64,000 bases of DNA from Mycolicibacterium sp. CBMA 247 (GCF_009729095.1 NZ_VTGX01000004.1:496001-560000); one strand, 5' to 3'. Counted from the first letter of the stretch, positions 8,882 to 17,531 are shown. Made by a program: numbers and translations. Notes: generated by a model not told the origin, from the sequence alone.

Positions 8882-8977
8882 ATGTGCACCCGGGTCTTGT
8901 GGAACACCAACGAACTGGAACAATCCGTGAACGGCAACGTCACCGAACACTTCACTGTGCAAGAGATCGCCTTCTAG
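8882..8977 (+). pseudogene. Remnant of a linear amide hydrolase gene
   Basis: A 31-codon frame begins MCTRVLWNTNELE. This is the N-terminus of choloylglycine/penicillin-V hydrolase family proteins, in which the Cys after Met becomes the catalytic nucleophile. After about 13 residues it passes straight into QSVNGNVTEHFTVQEIAF and a stop, and the roughly 300-residue body is missing. It is best read as an internal deletion leaving the two ends. Confidence 0.5.
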
Positions 8978-9067
8978 AACTGCGACTTTCTCCGGCCTGG
9001 GACCGCGCCGACCGTTATCGTGCAAAGCAATTGCGCCTCACCGGGGCGTGCAACCGATTGGAGACAG

Positions 9068-9766
9068 ATGACCACCTCACTGAGGGCAGGCGGAATCGCC
9101 ATCGCTGCCATCACGCTGGGGGTCACGCTGGCCGGCTGCGGCACCAAGACGGTAACGGGCACCGCGACCGAGGCTACGGGGGGCGCCGGGACCAGCGAGA
9201 CCCGTTCGGAACCGACCAAGGCCAACGACACCCCGACGTCCGGGCACCAGTACACGATCGTCGACTACATCCGTGACAGCCACATCGTCGAAACCCCCGT
9301 GCACAAGGGCGATCCGGGTACACCGTCGCTGAACCTGCCGATTCCCGAAGGCTGGGAGGACGCAACCTCGTCGGCCCCCGATTGGGCCTGGGCCGCAATC
9401 GTGTCCACCGACCCGGAGTTCGGCATCGATCCGCCGTCGATCATCGCGCTGATGTCCAAGCTGACCGGCGATGTGAACCCGGCCAAGATCCTGGAATACG
9501 CGCCGAACGAGATCAGGAATCTGCCGGGTTACGAGAACGACGGCGACGGGTCGGCGGGACAGCTGAGCGGGTTCGACGCGTACCAGATCGGTGGCACCTA
9601 CGTGAAGGACGGCGCCACCCGCCTGATCGCCCAGAAGACCGTCGTGATTCCCGGATCCGACGGGCTGTTCGTGTTGCAGTTCAACGCCGACGGCACCGAG
9701 GATCAGATGGGACCGCTGATGGACGCAACCTCAGCGATCGACGAGCAGACGGTCATCACCCCGTAG
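9068..9766 (+). CDS. LpqN/LpqT-family lipoprotein
   Basis: 232 residues from ATG 9068. Lipobox LAGC follows a hydrophobic signal. The mature domain has the family signature TIVDYIRDSHIVETPVHKGD and then LPIPEGW, seen in LpqN, LpqT and Lp1. LpqN-type proteins have been linked to cell-envelope biogenesis through interactions with mycolyl and trehalose-monomycolate export factors; which one this binds is unknown. The 3' end overlaps the convergent AroE-like gene by 11 bp. Confidence 0.82.
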   Translation: MTTSLRAGGIAIAAITLGVTLAGCGTKTVTGTATEATGGAGTSETRSEPTKANDTPTSGHQYTIVDYIRDSHIVETPVHKGDPGTPSLNLPIPEGWEDATSSAPDWAWAAIVSTDPEFGIDPPSIIALMSKLTGDVNPAKILEYAPNEIRNLPGYENDGDGSAGQLSGFDAYQIGGTYVKDGATRLIAQKTVVIPGSDGLFVLQFNADGTEDQMGPLMDATSAIDEQTVITP

Positions 9767-10595
9767 GCAGCTGCTGGGAGTAGGCCGACGCCGCTGCCAC
9801 TTGCTCAGGTGTCGGCCGCATCCCGGTGTAACGCTCGAACTGTTCTGCGGCCTGCAATGCGATCACCTCGGCGCCGGTGATGACCGGCAGGCCCGCGGCC
9901 CTTGCCGCGGTGATCAGCGGGGTTTCGGCGGGCATGGCCACGACGTCGACCACTGCGCTGGCCGCCTCGATCGTGGCAGGGTCGAACGCGCTGCGATGCT
10001 CGTCGGGCCCGCCGGCCATCCCGATCGGGGTGACGTTGACCAGGATGGGCGCGGTGAGCGTGCCGACCTCGGGCGCATAGCCGTAGCCGAGCGTCTCGGC
10101 CAGCGCGCCACCGGTTCCGGCGTTACGCGCGACGACGGTGCCGTTGCGAAACCCCTTGTCCCGCAATGCTGCCCCGACGGCATTGGCCATGCCGCCACTG
10201 CCACGCAGCAGCACCGCGTCACCCGCATCCAACCGCTCGATGAGGTGTTGCACGGCCAGGTAGTCGGTGTTGGAGGCGACGAGACGGCCGCCGGGGACCG
10301 ACAGGTCGTTGACGATCGTGTTGACCGCGTCGATCGCCTGCGCCGAGGGTTCGATCTCGTCGACGAGGGACATGACGGCCTTCTTGAACGGCATCGACAC
10401 CGAGCAACCACGGATGCCCAACGCGCGCACGCCACCGATGGCCGCGGCGATATCGGTTGTGGTGAAAGCCTTGTAGAGGTAGTCCAGGCCGAGTTCGTCG
10501 TACAGATAGTTGTGGAACCGGGTACCGATGTTGCTGGGCCGCGCGGCCAGTGAGATGCACACCGTGGTGTCTTTACCGAGAGGCGGCCGGCTCAC
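9756..10595 (-). CDS. Shikimate 5-dehydrogenase-like protein
   Basis: 279 residues of the shikimate/quinate dehydrogenase fold. The N-terminal substrate domain has RGCSVSMPFKKAVMS, where the lysine takes the place of the catalytic Lys in the usual NVTIPHK motif. VNTIVND and SNTDY precede the nucleotide site GSGGMANAV. The substitutions suggest a specialised paralogue rather than the biosynthetic aroE. It overlaps the upstream pat gene by 4 bp (ATGA), so the two are translationally coupled. Confidence 0.75.
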   Translation of the reverse strand: MSRPPLGKDTTVCISLAARPSNIGTRFHNYLYDELGLDYLYKAFTTTDIAAAIGGVRALGIRGCSVSMPFKKAVMSLVDEIEPSAQAIDAVNTIVNDLSVPGGRLVASNTDYLAVQHLIERLDAGDAVLLRGSGGMANAVGAALRDKGFRNGTVVARNAGTGGALAETLGYGYAPEVGTLTAPILVNVTPIGMAGGPDEHRSAFDPATIEAASAVVDVVAMPAETPLITAARAAGLPVITGAEVIALQAAEQFERYTGMRPTPEQVAAASAYSQQLPTG

Positions 10596-11593
10596 TGGCT
10601 CACCGCCCGAATCACCTGACGGGTCACATCTTTGATCCGCGCGGAGAGCTCAGGCTCCAGTCGCAGCGTGTCGATCGACGGCACCGGGACGTCGGTGATC
10701 ACCACGCCCAGATCCTCGCGCTGCCATACGGCCCCGAGCCGGTCCAGGATGCGCCGCATGGCGTAGTTGTCGCTCAATACCCGCGCGGTAAGGCGTTGAA
10801 TTCCAAGATAATCCGCGGACACCACCAGGGCGTCCATCAGGAAGGTGCCGATACCTCGGCCCTGGTAGTCGTCGCCGACGGTGAACGCCACCTCGGCCGT
10901 CGTCGCATTGTGGCCCTCGCGGACCACGCGGGCGTCGGCTACCACCGGCCCTAGGGCACCCTCGGTCATCACCCAGACGAAGTGATCGGCGTAGTCGACC
11001 TCGAACAGGTACTCCAGCAGGGCCCTGGTCGGCTTGCGCACGGATTGGAAACGCCGGTAGAGGGTTTCGCTGGAGAATTCGACGGGCCCGTTCATGGTGC
11101 GCTCGACATCGCCGGGCAGTACGGGCCGCAGGTAGAACCAGTCGCCGTTGCGGACCTGTACCGGGATGGGCGTGATGAAGGCGGCCAACCGCTGGCGGGC
11201 GATGCGCACCATGCGGTCGAACATCCCCGGCAGGTGCAGGATGACATCGAAGGCCTCGCGGTCGCCGACCCAGCCCGTCACCGGTTCGATGGCCGTCACG
11301 GTGGCCGTGCGCGACGCATCGCGCAGCAGCGCGATCTCACCGATGATCAGCCCGGGTTCCAGATCCGCGACGAAAGCTTGGCCGTCAGGCCCGTCATGGA
11401 TCACCTGGGTGCGCCCGGTGGCGATCACCATGAACGTCTGGGCCGGGTCGCCCTGGCGGATCAGCACCTGACCCGGCCCGGCCGACAACGGCCGCAGCAG
11501 GGTGGTCAAGGGCGCCAGTACAGACGGCCGGCATCCGGCGAAGAATTCCAGCGCCGCCAGGTCGTCGGCACTGATCTCGGTCAGATCGGCCAC
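10592..11593 (-). CDS. pat: cAMP-regulated protein lysine acetyltransferase
   Basis: Orthologue of Rv0998 and MSMEG_5458. An N-terminal cyclic-nucleotide-binding domain (about 1-140; GEIALLRDASRTATV with the phosphate-binding Arg 95) is fused to a GNAT domain (about 150-320; acetyl-CoA loop DDYQGRGIGT at 241-250). Glu 234 in TTAEVAF matches the catalytic glutamate known in this enzyme. cAMP binding relieves autoinhibition, and the known target is acetyl-CoA synthetase, which is inactivated by lysine acetylation. 333 residues. It is coupled to the AroE-like gene and lies 32 bp after modA on the same strand. Confidence 0.93.
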   Translation of the reverse strand: MADLTEISADDLAALEFFAGCRPSVLAPLTTLLRPLSAGPGQVLIRQGDPAQTFMVIATGRTQVIHDGPDGQAFVADLEPGLIIGEIALLRDASRTATVTAIEPVTGWVGDREAFDVILHLPGMFDRMVRIARQRLAAFITPIPVQVRNGDWFYLRPVLPGDVERTMNGPVEFSSETLYRRFQSVRKPTRALLEYLFEVDYADHFVWVMTEGALGPVVADARVVREGHNATTAEVAFTVGDDYQGRGIGTFLMDALVVSADYLGIQRLTARVLSDNYAMRRILDRLGAVWQREDLGVVITDVPVPSIDTLRLEPELSARIKDVTRQVIRAVSQ

Positions 11594-11625
11594 GCCCCCA
11601 GGCTACGGCGCCGCCCCAGGGTCGG

Positions 11626-12432
11626 TCAGGGCTTGGCGAATCCGGCCTTGGCGAGCGCCTTTTGGCCGGCCTCGCCGGTGACCAGGTCGACGAAGCGGTG
11701 GGCCAGCTCGGCGTGCTTGGACTGCTTGAGCACGGCGATGGGATAGGTGTTGACGGCCTGGGAGGCCTCGGGGAACGCCACGCCAGTGACCTTGTCCCCG
11801 GCTCCGGCGGCGTCGGTGACGTAGACCAGGCCGGCGTCGGCCTGCCCACTGGTCACCTTGCCCAGCACGTCGGTGACCGAGGTTTCCTCACTCACCGGGG
11901 ACAACGTCACGCCGGTGGCCTTCTCGACCTTTTCGGTGGCACCGCCGCAGGGAACCGGCGGGGCGCACACCACCACACTGGTCCCGGGTTTGGCCAGATC
12001 GGCAAAGGACTTGATGCCCTTGGGGTTTCCCGGTGCGACGGCGATGGTCAGGGTGTTGGTGGCGAAGTTGACCGGGCCACCCTCGACGAGGTCCGCGGCC
12101 ACGGCCTTGTCCATATTCCGGGTGTCGGCGGAGGCGAACACGTCGGCGTCGGCGCCCTGGGTGAGCTGGGTGACCAGGTCCGAGGATCCGGCGAACGAGA
12201 ATTCGACCGAGGTGCCCGGGTTGTCGGTCTTGAACTGCTCGCCGATCTCGGTGAACGCCGATTTCAGCGAGGCCGCGGCGAACACCGTGACCGAGCCGCC
12301 CCCGGCGGTGCTGGACGGCGCCGAAGACTGAGAGGCGGCATCCTTGGCCGAGGTGCAGCCACCGACCAGGGCGGTCACCACTGTCACGGTCACCGCGCTC
12401 AACGCCGGGGCGAGCATCCGGGCTCGGTTCAT
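11626..12432 (-). CDS. modA: Molybdate-binding lipoprotein
   Basis: Periplasmic-type solute-binding protein of the molybdate ABC importer, anchored by a lipobox VGGC. The mature part has FAAASLKSAF near the start, SSDLVTQLTQGADADVFASA, and Ser/Thr-rich ligand loops typical of ModA. 268 residues. It overlaps the upstream Mop-domain regulator by 4 bp (ATGA). The expected permease modB and ATPase modC are absent: the next gene downstream is pat. Confidence 0.9.
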   Translation of the reverse strand: MNRARMLAPALSAVTVTVVTALVGGCTSAKDAASQSSAPSSTAGGGSVTVFAAASLKSAFTEIGEQFKTDNPGTSVEFSFAGSSDLVTQLTQGADADVFASADTRNMDKAVAADLVEGGPVNFATNTLTIAVAPGNPKGIKSFADLAKPGTSVVVCAPPVPCGGATEKVEKATGVTLSPVSEETSVTDVLGKVTSGQADAGLVYVTDAAGAGDKVTGVAFPEASQAVNTYPIAVLKQSKHAELAHRFVDLVTGEAGQKALAKAGFAKP

Positions 12433-12836
12433 GACTGTCCTTTCGGGGTTTCCACAATCACGGTCGTGGCCTTGACCACCGCGACGGCGATGCTGCCGGG
12501 GGCGAGGCCGAGCTCACGCACCGATTGGCTGCTCATCAGCGACACCACGGTGAACGGTCCGCACTGCATCTCCACCTGGGCCATCACCTCGTCGGCGATG
12601 ACGTTGGTGACCAGCCCGGCGAACCGGTTGCGGGCCGAGCTGCCGATGCCGAGCGGATCCTTGGGCGCCGCAGCGGCGTTGGCGCGGGCGAACGCCGCCA
12701 GCGCGGCCCCGTCGATCACCTTGCGCCCGGAGCCATCGAGGTGGGACGGCAGCGCCCCGTCGTCGATCCAGCGCCGAACGGTGTCGTCACTGACCCCCAG
12801 CAGCTCGGCCGCTTCGCGGACCCGGATGTCTGGCAC
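12429..12836 (-). CDS. HTH plus molybdopterin-binding (Mop/TOBE) regulator
   Basis: 135 residues from GTG 12836. An excisionase/MerR-like helix-turn-helix (IRVREAAELLGVSDDTVRRW, about 3-25) is followed by a single Mop domain (about 69-132, NRFAGLVTNVIADEVMAQV ... LMSSQSVRELGL) that binds molybdate. Proteins of this layout usually head mod operons in actinobacteria and probably sense molybdate. The upstream extension to 12956 has no domain and was excluded. Confidence 0.85.
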   Translation of the reverse strand: MPDIRVREAAELLGVSDDTVRRWIDDGALPSHLDGSGRKVIDGAALAAFARANAAAAPKDPLGIGSSARNRFAGLVTNVIADEVMAQVEMQCGPFTVVSLMSSQSVRELGLAPGSIAVAVVKATTVIVETPKGQS

Positions 12837-13023
12837 CCAGACAGCGTATCCGCACCCAAACCGGCTCAACAACCGCAAACGCAGGCATTTTGCCGACTTT
12901 GAACCGCAGGTGCGGTCTTGACCGTAACGCTGAACTGCCGGTTGGTCTTTGACCACAATGGGCCGTTCGGCCTACCTCAACACCAAGACGATCTGGCCGC
13001 AGCCGTAACTCCGGCGCACCCGG

Positions 13024-13578
13024 TCACACCGAGAAGCGGACGGCCGCGAGCTCGAGGGCCTTGCCCTCGAGCCGCTGGCCCAAATAGATCTCGGACTGCA
13101 TGAGCCGCTCGCAATGCCACCGGATGTCCTCGAGATGCTCCCGAGACGCCGTGTGGCGCACCCCCATGGTGGTCACATCGATCCGGCGGGTATCGCGCAC
13201 CTTGAGGTCCTCAGACACGCGGAAACCGTCCTCCTCGGCCGCCGCGATGGCCTCGAGCACCTGCCCTACGGCCAACCGGATGTCACGGCAGCCGTTCTCG
13301 GCGATGTCGGAGGCCTCACGCTGAATGTCCCCCTGCTTACGGACCACGACGGCGTCGGAACTGACACGTTCACCCGCAGTCTCACTCGCCGTACCGGACC
13401 ACTCCGAACCGCCGGGCGCGTAGACATTCTGCCGGTGCCACTCGAACAGTTCCTCGGACTCGGCCGCCAGCTGCCGCCAGCGCGCGGCAGCGTCCGCGAG
13501 ATACGTTGTGTCCCAACACTCTAGCCGGGAACGGGTCAGCGCCCCACCTGACGGACCGGCGGCGGTTACGTCATTCAC
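13024..13578 (-). CDS. Type VII secretion substrate N-domain protein, short
   Basis: 184 residues, mostly helical, beginning LTRSRLECWDTTYLADAAAR and containing GSEWSGTASETAGERV. This is the W-x-G helical-hairpin layout of the N-terminal delivery domain of mycobacterial ESX-exported polymorphic toxins and related proteins. Such proteins usually continue for hundreds of residues into an effector domain. This one stops after the helical region, so it is either a truncated effector gene or a stand-alone partner. GTG start at 13578 overlaps the upstream EspC-like gene by 4 bp. Confidence 0.6.
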   Translation of the reverse strand: MNDVTAAGPSGGALTRSRLECWDTTYLADAAARWRQLAAESEELFEWHRQNVYAPGGSEWSGTASETAGERVSSDAVVVRKQGDIQREASDIAENGCRDIRLAVGQVLEAIAAAEEDGFRVSEDLKVRDTRRIDVTTMGVRHTASREHLEDIRWHCERLMQSEIYLGQRLEGKALELAAVRFSV

Positions 13579-13850
13579 ATCAACTCCGCCAGACCTCCGG
13601 CGGATTGTTCATCGATCGCGTCGTATCGAAGCGCCGCGGCAGACAGAACCCCCGCCTGCGCGCTGACCCGACTCGACTGGGAACTCCGCGCAGTGATCAC
13701 CGCGGAATCCATCGCCGTGACGCCGGTACAACTCGGATAACCCCCCGCGTCCGAACTGGTGGGCGACGCCCCCAATTCGGCAGCGATCATCTCGCTGCTA
13801 GTGGCCCCCGCGCGCAGCGCCCCCGGGTCCACTCTCAGATCGTTTGCCAT
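13575..13850 (-). CDS. EspC-like (DUF2580) type VII secretion target
   Basis: 91 residues from ATG 13850: MANDLRVDPGALRAGATSS, then a helical stretch ending AAALRYDAIDEQSAGGLAEL. The size and the start (DLRVDPxxLRxxA) match the EspC/DUF2580 family of ESX secretion-associated small proteins. It is translationally coupled to the larger helical protein downstream, the standard pairing for such substrates. No ESX machinery genes are in the window, so export would depend on a system elsewhere. Confidence 0.65.
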   Translation of the reverse strand: MANDLRVDPGALRAGATSSEMIAAELGASPTSSDAGGYPSCTGVTAMDSAVITARSSQSSRVSAQAGVLSAAALRYDAIDEQSAGGLAELM

Positions 13851-13989
13851 AGCAATCCCCCAACTGGCCAATCTGCTCCCCGAGGCTAACCGAATTGGCT
13901 GGGTTAAGCCCAGGGGCTGAGCAAGTATGCCATTGCGAACTGGCATCAACCAAGAGAGGGGCCGACGCCTGCGCGTCATCGACTGGCCA

Positions 13990-14739
13990 TCAGCCGGCCA
14001 TCGTCAAGCCCCCACTGACACTGAGGACTTGGCCAGTAATGAAGCTGGCATCGTCAGAGGCGAAAAAGAGCACAGCCTTGGCGACCTCCTCAGGTTTGGC
14101 GACCCGACGGAACGGGATGGCCCTGATCAGCCCATCGCGCACCTTGTCCGGAAGCGAATCGAACAGCGGGGTGTCCGTCGGTCCAGGGCAAACACAGTTG
14201 ACGTTGATCTGATGGCGGGCCATCTCACGCGCCAGCGACTTGGTGAAGGCGATCACCCCGCCCTTGGTGCCGGCGTACACCGTCTCACCGAGACTGCCCA
14301 CCCGCCCGGCATCGCTGGCAATGTTGACGATCTTTGCCGTGCGCCCCTGGGCGAGGATCGTTTCGAGGAAGGCATGGGTGAGCCGGACGGGTCCGAGAAA
14401 GTTCACCGCGACCAACGCCTGCCAGAGGGCGTCGTCGTTGGACATGAACGGCTCTACCCGGTCGAAGCCCGCGGCGTTGACGATGATGTCGGGCACTCCG
14501 TGCGCGGCCAGGACCTCGTCGCGAAGTGTGCTCACCGCCGTCGGATCGGCGAGGTCGACCACGTGCGGGGTGGCCCTCGAACCGACGGATGCCATTGTCC
14601 CCACCGTTTCCGTGAGGCCCGCTTCATTGCGGTCGACAGCGGCGACACTGGCTCCCGCCTCCCCCATGGCGACCGCTATGGCTCGACCGATCCCCGAGGC
14701 TGCACCCGTGACAACGGCGACTTTGTTGTCGAATCGCAC
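13990..14739 (-). CDS. BadH-like short-chain dehydrogenase
   Basis: 249-residue classical SDR with the cofactor motif TGAASGIG, NAAG, the catalytic Ser in NIASDAGRVGS and YAGTKGG (Tyr-x3-Lys). The C-terminus SFITGQVLSVSGGLTMAG is strikingly like BadH, the 2-hydroxycyclohexanecarboxyl-CoA dehydrogenase of alicyclic acid degradation. Substrate is therefore probably a cyclic or branched hydroxyacyl-CoA, but this is inference. Divergent from the crotonase gene at 14895 with a 155-bp shared promoter region. Confidence 0.75.
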   Translation of the reverse strand: MRFDNKVAVVTGAASGIGRAIAVAMGEAGASVAAVDRNEAGLTETVGTMASVGSRATPHVVDLADPTAVSTLRDEVLAAHGVPDIIVNAAGFDRVEPFMSNDDALWQALVAVNFLGPVRLTHAFLETILAQGRTAKIVNIASDAGRVGSLGETVYAGTKGGVIAFTKSLAREMARHQINVNCVCPGPTDTPLFDSLPDKVRDGLIRAIPFRRVAKPEEVAKAVLFFASDDASFITGQVLSVSGGLTMAG

Positions 14740-14814
14740 TATCTGACCTCCCGATGTGCGGTGATGTGGACGCTACGGCCACTATCGGCCGGCTTGAGCC
14801 GAAAATCAACCACT

Positions 14815-14841
14815 CGGTCGATAATTGACTTACACGGTCGA
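14815..14841. promoter_or_regulatory. Direct repeat CGGTCGA in divergent promoter
   Basis: CGGTCGA occurs at 14815-14821 and again at 14835-14841, 20 bp (about two helical turns) apart, in the gap between the BadH-like gene and the crotonase gene. This is a possible regulator site, for instance for the TetR protein encoded at 15726-16340. Weak evidence. Confidence 0.3.
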
Positions 14842-14894
14842 AAAACCGTAGCTTCGGTTGAACTGCGTGCGCAGAGGAAGAAGGGACATCGACG

Positions 14895-15707
14895 ATGAAT
14901 TTCTCCGACTACCAGCAGCTCACGCTGGCCCGCCGGGACAACGGCGTCCTACTGATCACGCTGAACCGGCCGGAGAAGTACAACGCCGCCGACGAGGGCA
15001 TGCACACAGAGTTGGCCAACATCTGGAAGGACGTGGCAGCCGACCCGCAGACCCGGGTCGCGGTGATCACCGGCGCCGGCAAGGCCTTCAGCGCGGGCGG
15101 CGATCTGGCCATGGTCGAGCGGATGGCCGGCGACTACGACCGGGTGTCGCACATGCTCACCGAGATGGGCGAGCTGGTCTACAACATGATCAACTGCGAC
15201 AAGCCGATCGTGTCCGCGATCAACGGCGTCGCGGTCGGGGCCGGCGCGGTGGCCGCCCTGCTGGCCGATGTCGCGATCATCGCCGAGGACGCCCGGATCG
15301 GCGACGGCCACGTCAAACTCGGTGTGGCCGCGGGGGACCACGCCGCCATCATCTGGCCGCTGCTGGCCGGGACGGCGAAGGCGAAGTACTACCTCATGAC
15401 CGGCGAGATGATCGGCGGCATCGAGGCCGAGCGGATCGGGATGGTCGCCAAAGCCCTTCCGCGCGAGGAGGTTCTCGACGAGGCGCTGCGGGTCGCCGAC
15501 AATCTGGCCACCGGCGCCCAGCAGGCGATCCGGCTGACCAAACGCGCACTGAACAACTGGCTGCGCAATGCGGGCCCGATCTTCGACCAGTCCGCGGCCT
15601 ACGAGATGTTGACCTTCCTCGGACCGGATGTGGTGGAGGGCTATACCGCGTTGCGCGAAAAGCGCGCGCCGCGTTTCCCGTCCGCACAGCCGACCCAGGG
15701 CGAATAG
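14895..15707 (+). CDS. Enoyl-CoA hydratase/isomerase (crotonase) family protein
   Basis: 270 residues with the crotonase fold: [16 protein letters not shown], the CoA-loop [17 protein letters not shown] and the second oxyanion segment [20 protein letters not shown]. The usual catalytic Glu of hydratases in the second region is not obvious ([12 protein letters not shown]), so isomerase or ring-hydrolase chemistry like BadI is possible. It is paired with the divergent BadH-like dehydrogenase, suggesting a beta-oxidation-like step on an alicyclic acyl-CoA. Start ATG 14895 follows gaagaaggg. Confidence 0.8.
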   Translation: MNFSDYQQLTLARRDNGVLLITLNRPEKYNAADEGMHTELANIWKDVAADPQTRVAVITGAGKAFSAGGDLAMVERMAGDYDRVSHMLTEMGELVYNMINCDKPIVSAINGVAVGAGAVAALLADVAIIAEDARIGDGHVKLGVAAGDHAAIIWPLLAGTAKAKYYLMTGEMIGGIEAERIGMVAKALPREEVLDEALRVADNLATGAQQAIRLTKRALNNWLRNAGPIFDQSAAYEMLTFLGPDVVEGYTALREKRAPRFPSAQPTQGE

Positions 15708-15725
15708 GCGTCGGCCCGGTCGACG

Positions 15726-16340
15726 TCAGCCAAAGAGGCACAGGGCACGGTCGACGATCGCGGCACGCAGTTCAGCGCGGTCGTCGTCGTGCATGCCCGG
15801 CCCGATCCACACCGAGGATTGGTTGAGGATGCCGTGCAGACATTGCAGGGCGACATTGACGTCGGGACAGGTGAATTCGCCGTCGTCCACACCGCGCTCC
15901 ACCACCCGGCGGAACACCGCGTCGTGACGTCGACGCATATCCTTCATCGGCTCGTCGAAGACCTCCGGCCAGCCTCGCGGCCAGGAGAACACCGCGGCAA
16001 CTTCGGGCGCGGTCTCGGTGAGGATGCGGATCTGCTCGTCGATCAGTGCCGCCATATGCTCGCGGGCGCCGACGTCCCCGATGGCCTCTTCACGGGCCGC
16101 CAGCCGTTGCAGCACTTCCTCGGTGAGGGTCTCCAGCGCGGCGGCCACGAGGGCGTCCTTGGACGAGAAGTAGTGGTAGAGAGTGGCCTTGGCGATGTCG
16201 GTCTGCTCGGCGACGTCTTCCAGGCTCATGCCCTGATAGCCGGATTCGGTGAGAATCCGGGTGGCCGTCCTGACAATCTCGGCCTTGCGCCGGTCACGAC
16301 GGCGCTCCACGCGACTGGAGCCGGCGGACTGATCCTCCAC
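15726..16340 (-). CDS. TetR-family transcriptional regulator
   Basis: 204 residues from GTG 16340. The N-terminal TetR helix-turn-helix is clear (ILTESGYQGMSLEDVAEQ and AKATLYHYFSSKDALVAAAL). The C-terminal half is a helical ligand domain with no recognisable specificity. It is convergent with the crotonase gene and is the best local candidate to control the BadH-like/crotonase pair. Confidence 0.88.
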   Translation of the reverse strand: MEDQSAGSSRVERRRDRRKAEIVRTATRILTESGYQGMSLEDVAEQTDIAKATLYHYFSSKDALVAAALETLTEEVLQRLAAREEAIGDVGAREHMAALIDEQIRILTETAPEVAAVFSWPRGWPEVFDEPMKDMRRRHDAVFRRVVERGVDDGEFTCPDVNVALQCLHGILNQSSVWIGPGMHDDDRAELRAAIVDRALCLFG

Positions 16341-16476
16341 GACCTCATCCTAGCCAGGTGCGGTCGGCTATTCGACCGGGTGGACGAATAGTCGTACGCC
16401 TCGGCCCCGTGTCTGGTGCCGTCGATGCCAACGGGAAGTCTGGCGTCGAGGCCAATGACTTCGAAGGCATACCCGC

Positions 16477-16516
16477 TCTCCAAGTGCGGTATCACCGGCG
16501 ATACCGCACTTCGAGA
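16477..16516. repeat. 17-bp inverted repeat with 6-bp centre
   Basis: The arms aagtgcggtatc (16482-16493) and gataccgcactt (16500-16511) are perfect complements around accggc. After one C/C mismatch the pairing continues for four more bases (tctc and gaga). It abuts the stop of a decayed regulator fragment. There is no T-run, so an operator or a recombination scar is as likely as a terminator. Confidence 0.7.
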
Positions 16517-16755
16517 TCACACCCCGCGCGCCCCAGCGGCCCTGGGAAGCGTTGTCGTCCAACTGGCCATGATGCTCATCGCTTGCGCGGACGGGGTATC
16601 CGGCTCTGCGGTGTATCCGACGAGGGACAGCCCCGGTGCTGTGGTGACCTCGAAGACGTTGTAGGTGAGCGTGAGGTCCCCTAACTCTGGATGACAGAAG
16701 CGCTTGGTGCCGTGCCGGTGTGCGTTCACATTGCGGGCTGCCCACCGGGTGTTTG
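16517..16755 (-). pseudogene. Fragment of XRE regulator with MmyB-like ligand domain
   Basis: One frame reads RWAARNVNAHRHGTKRF, then HPELGDLTLTYNVFEV and SLVGYTAEPDTPSAQAM before a stop. This is the conserved end of the MmyB-like ligand-binding domain of actinobacterial XRE regulators. The helix-turn-helix and first half of the ligand domain are absent or scrambled upstream, and traces of sequence there are in a different frame. The remaining stretch up to 16877 holds no gene I can support. Confidence 0.6.
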
Positions 16756-16877
16756 GGTGACGAGTTCCGCGGTCGGGCACGTTTGCAGCGGTAGCGCTAC
16801 GGCCGCAACCCCGCGAAACCGATCGCCGACACTCGACGACATCGACAGAATCCACCGAACCATAGGGCACAGCAGAG

Positions 16878-17531
16878 TCAGGCGGCCGACCCTGCCTCGT
16901 CCAGATCTGGCAGCGGACGGGTACAGATCTCGTGTGCCTCGCCGGCGGGAAGCCCGAACAGGCGCAGCACATCTTCGGTGACCTTGTCCGCGGCCGCGGC
17001 GTCGTCGCGTTCGGGCTCGTCCTGCAGGAGTTTGCCCAGACCCATCAAAGCGCCGCCAGCGACGGCAAGTGCCAACCGGGGGTCATCGACTTGGAATCGG
17101 CCGGCACGAACCGCGGCGGTGATGTCGCGCATCGCGCGGGGTGCGAGGCCGCGGTCCGAAGTGATGGGCGTTAGCCCATGGGCAAGGATTATCTGGCTCT
17201 CCTGCGGGCGCCGGCGGAATAGGCGGCCGGTCAGCCGGAAACTGCACGCGAAGGTTTCCGCGGGATCGTCGGTCGACGCTGTTAACCGGTCGAGCAACGC
17301 GCCGTGCGTGTCGAGCACGTCGGCGACCGCAGCCTCGAAGAGCTCCTCCTTGCTCTGGAAGTGGTTGTAGAAGGACCCCATTCCGACGTCGGCCGCCTGG
17401 GTGATTTCGAGCACCGGCGCGTTCAGCCTGCCCGCGGCTATTAGCGCTTGAGCGGCCTGAATCAACGCTGCGCGAGTGCGCTGTTTGCGCCGCTCAACGC
17501 GATTTATCGACTCGTCGCGCTGCTCGATCAC
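16878..17531 (-). CDS. TetR-family regulator of the ring-cleavage operon
   Basis: 217 residues from GTG 17531. The N-terminal helix-turn-helix reads LEITQAADVGMGSFYNHF and SKEELFEAAV. The C-terminal ligand domain (RGLAPRAMRDITAAVRAG, GRFQVDDPRLALAVAGGAL) is of the type often paired with aromatic or steroid-like catabolic genes. It is divergent from the dioxygenase operon with two palindromes in between (17561-17618), so it very probably represses both sides. A broken paralogue of its C-terminal part lies at 25206-25499. Confidence 0.9.
   Translation of the reverse strand: MIEQRDESINRVERRKQRTRAALIQAAQALIAAGRLNAPVLEITQAADVGMGSFYNHFQSKEELFEAAVADVLDTHGALLDRLTASTDDPAETFACSFRLTGRLFRRRPQESQIILAHGLTPITSDRGLAPRAMRDITAAVRAGRFQVDDPRLALAVAGGALMGLGKLLQDEPERDDAAAADKVTEDVLRLFGLPAGEAHEICTRPLPDLDEAGSAA

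Noticed and set aside
11662-12921. 419-codon plus-strand frame over modA and the Mop regulator
   Set aside because: Gly/His/Arg-rich shadow of two well-recognised genes; no start context.
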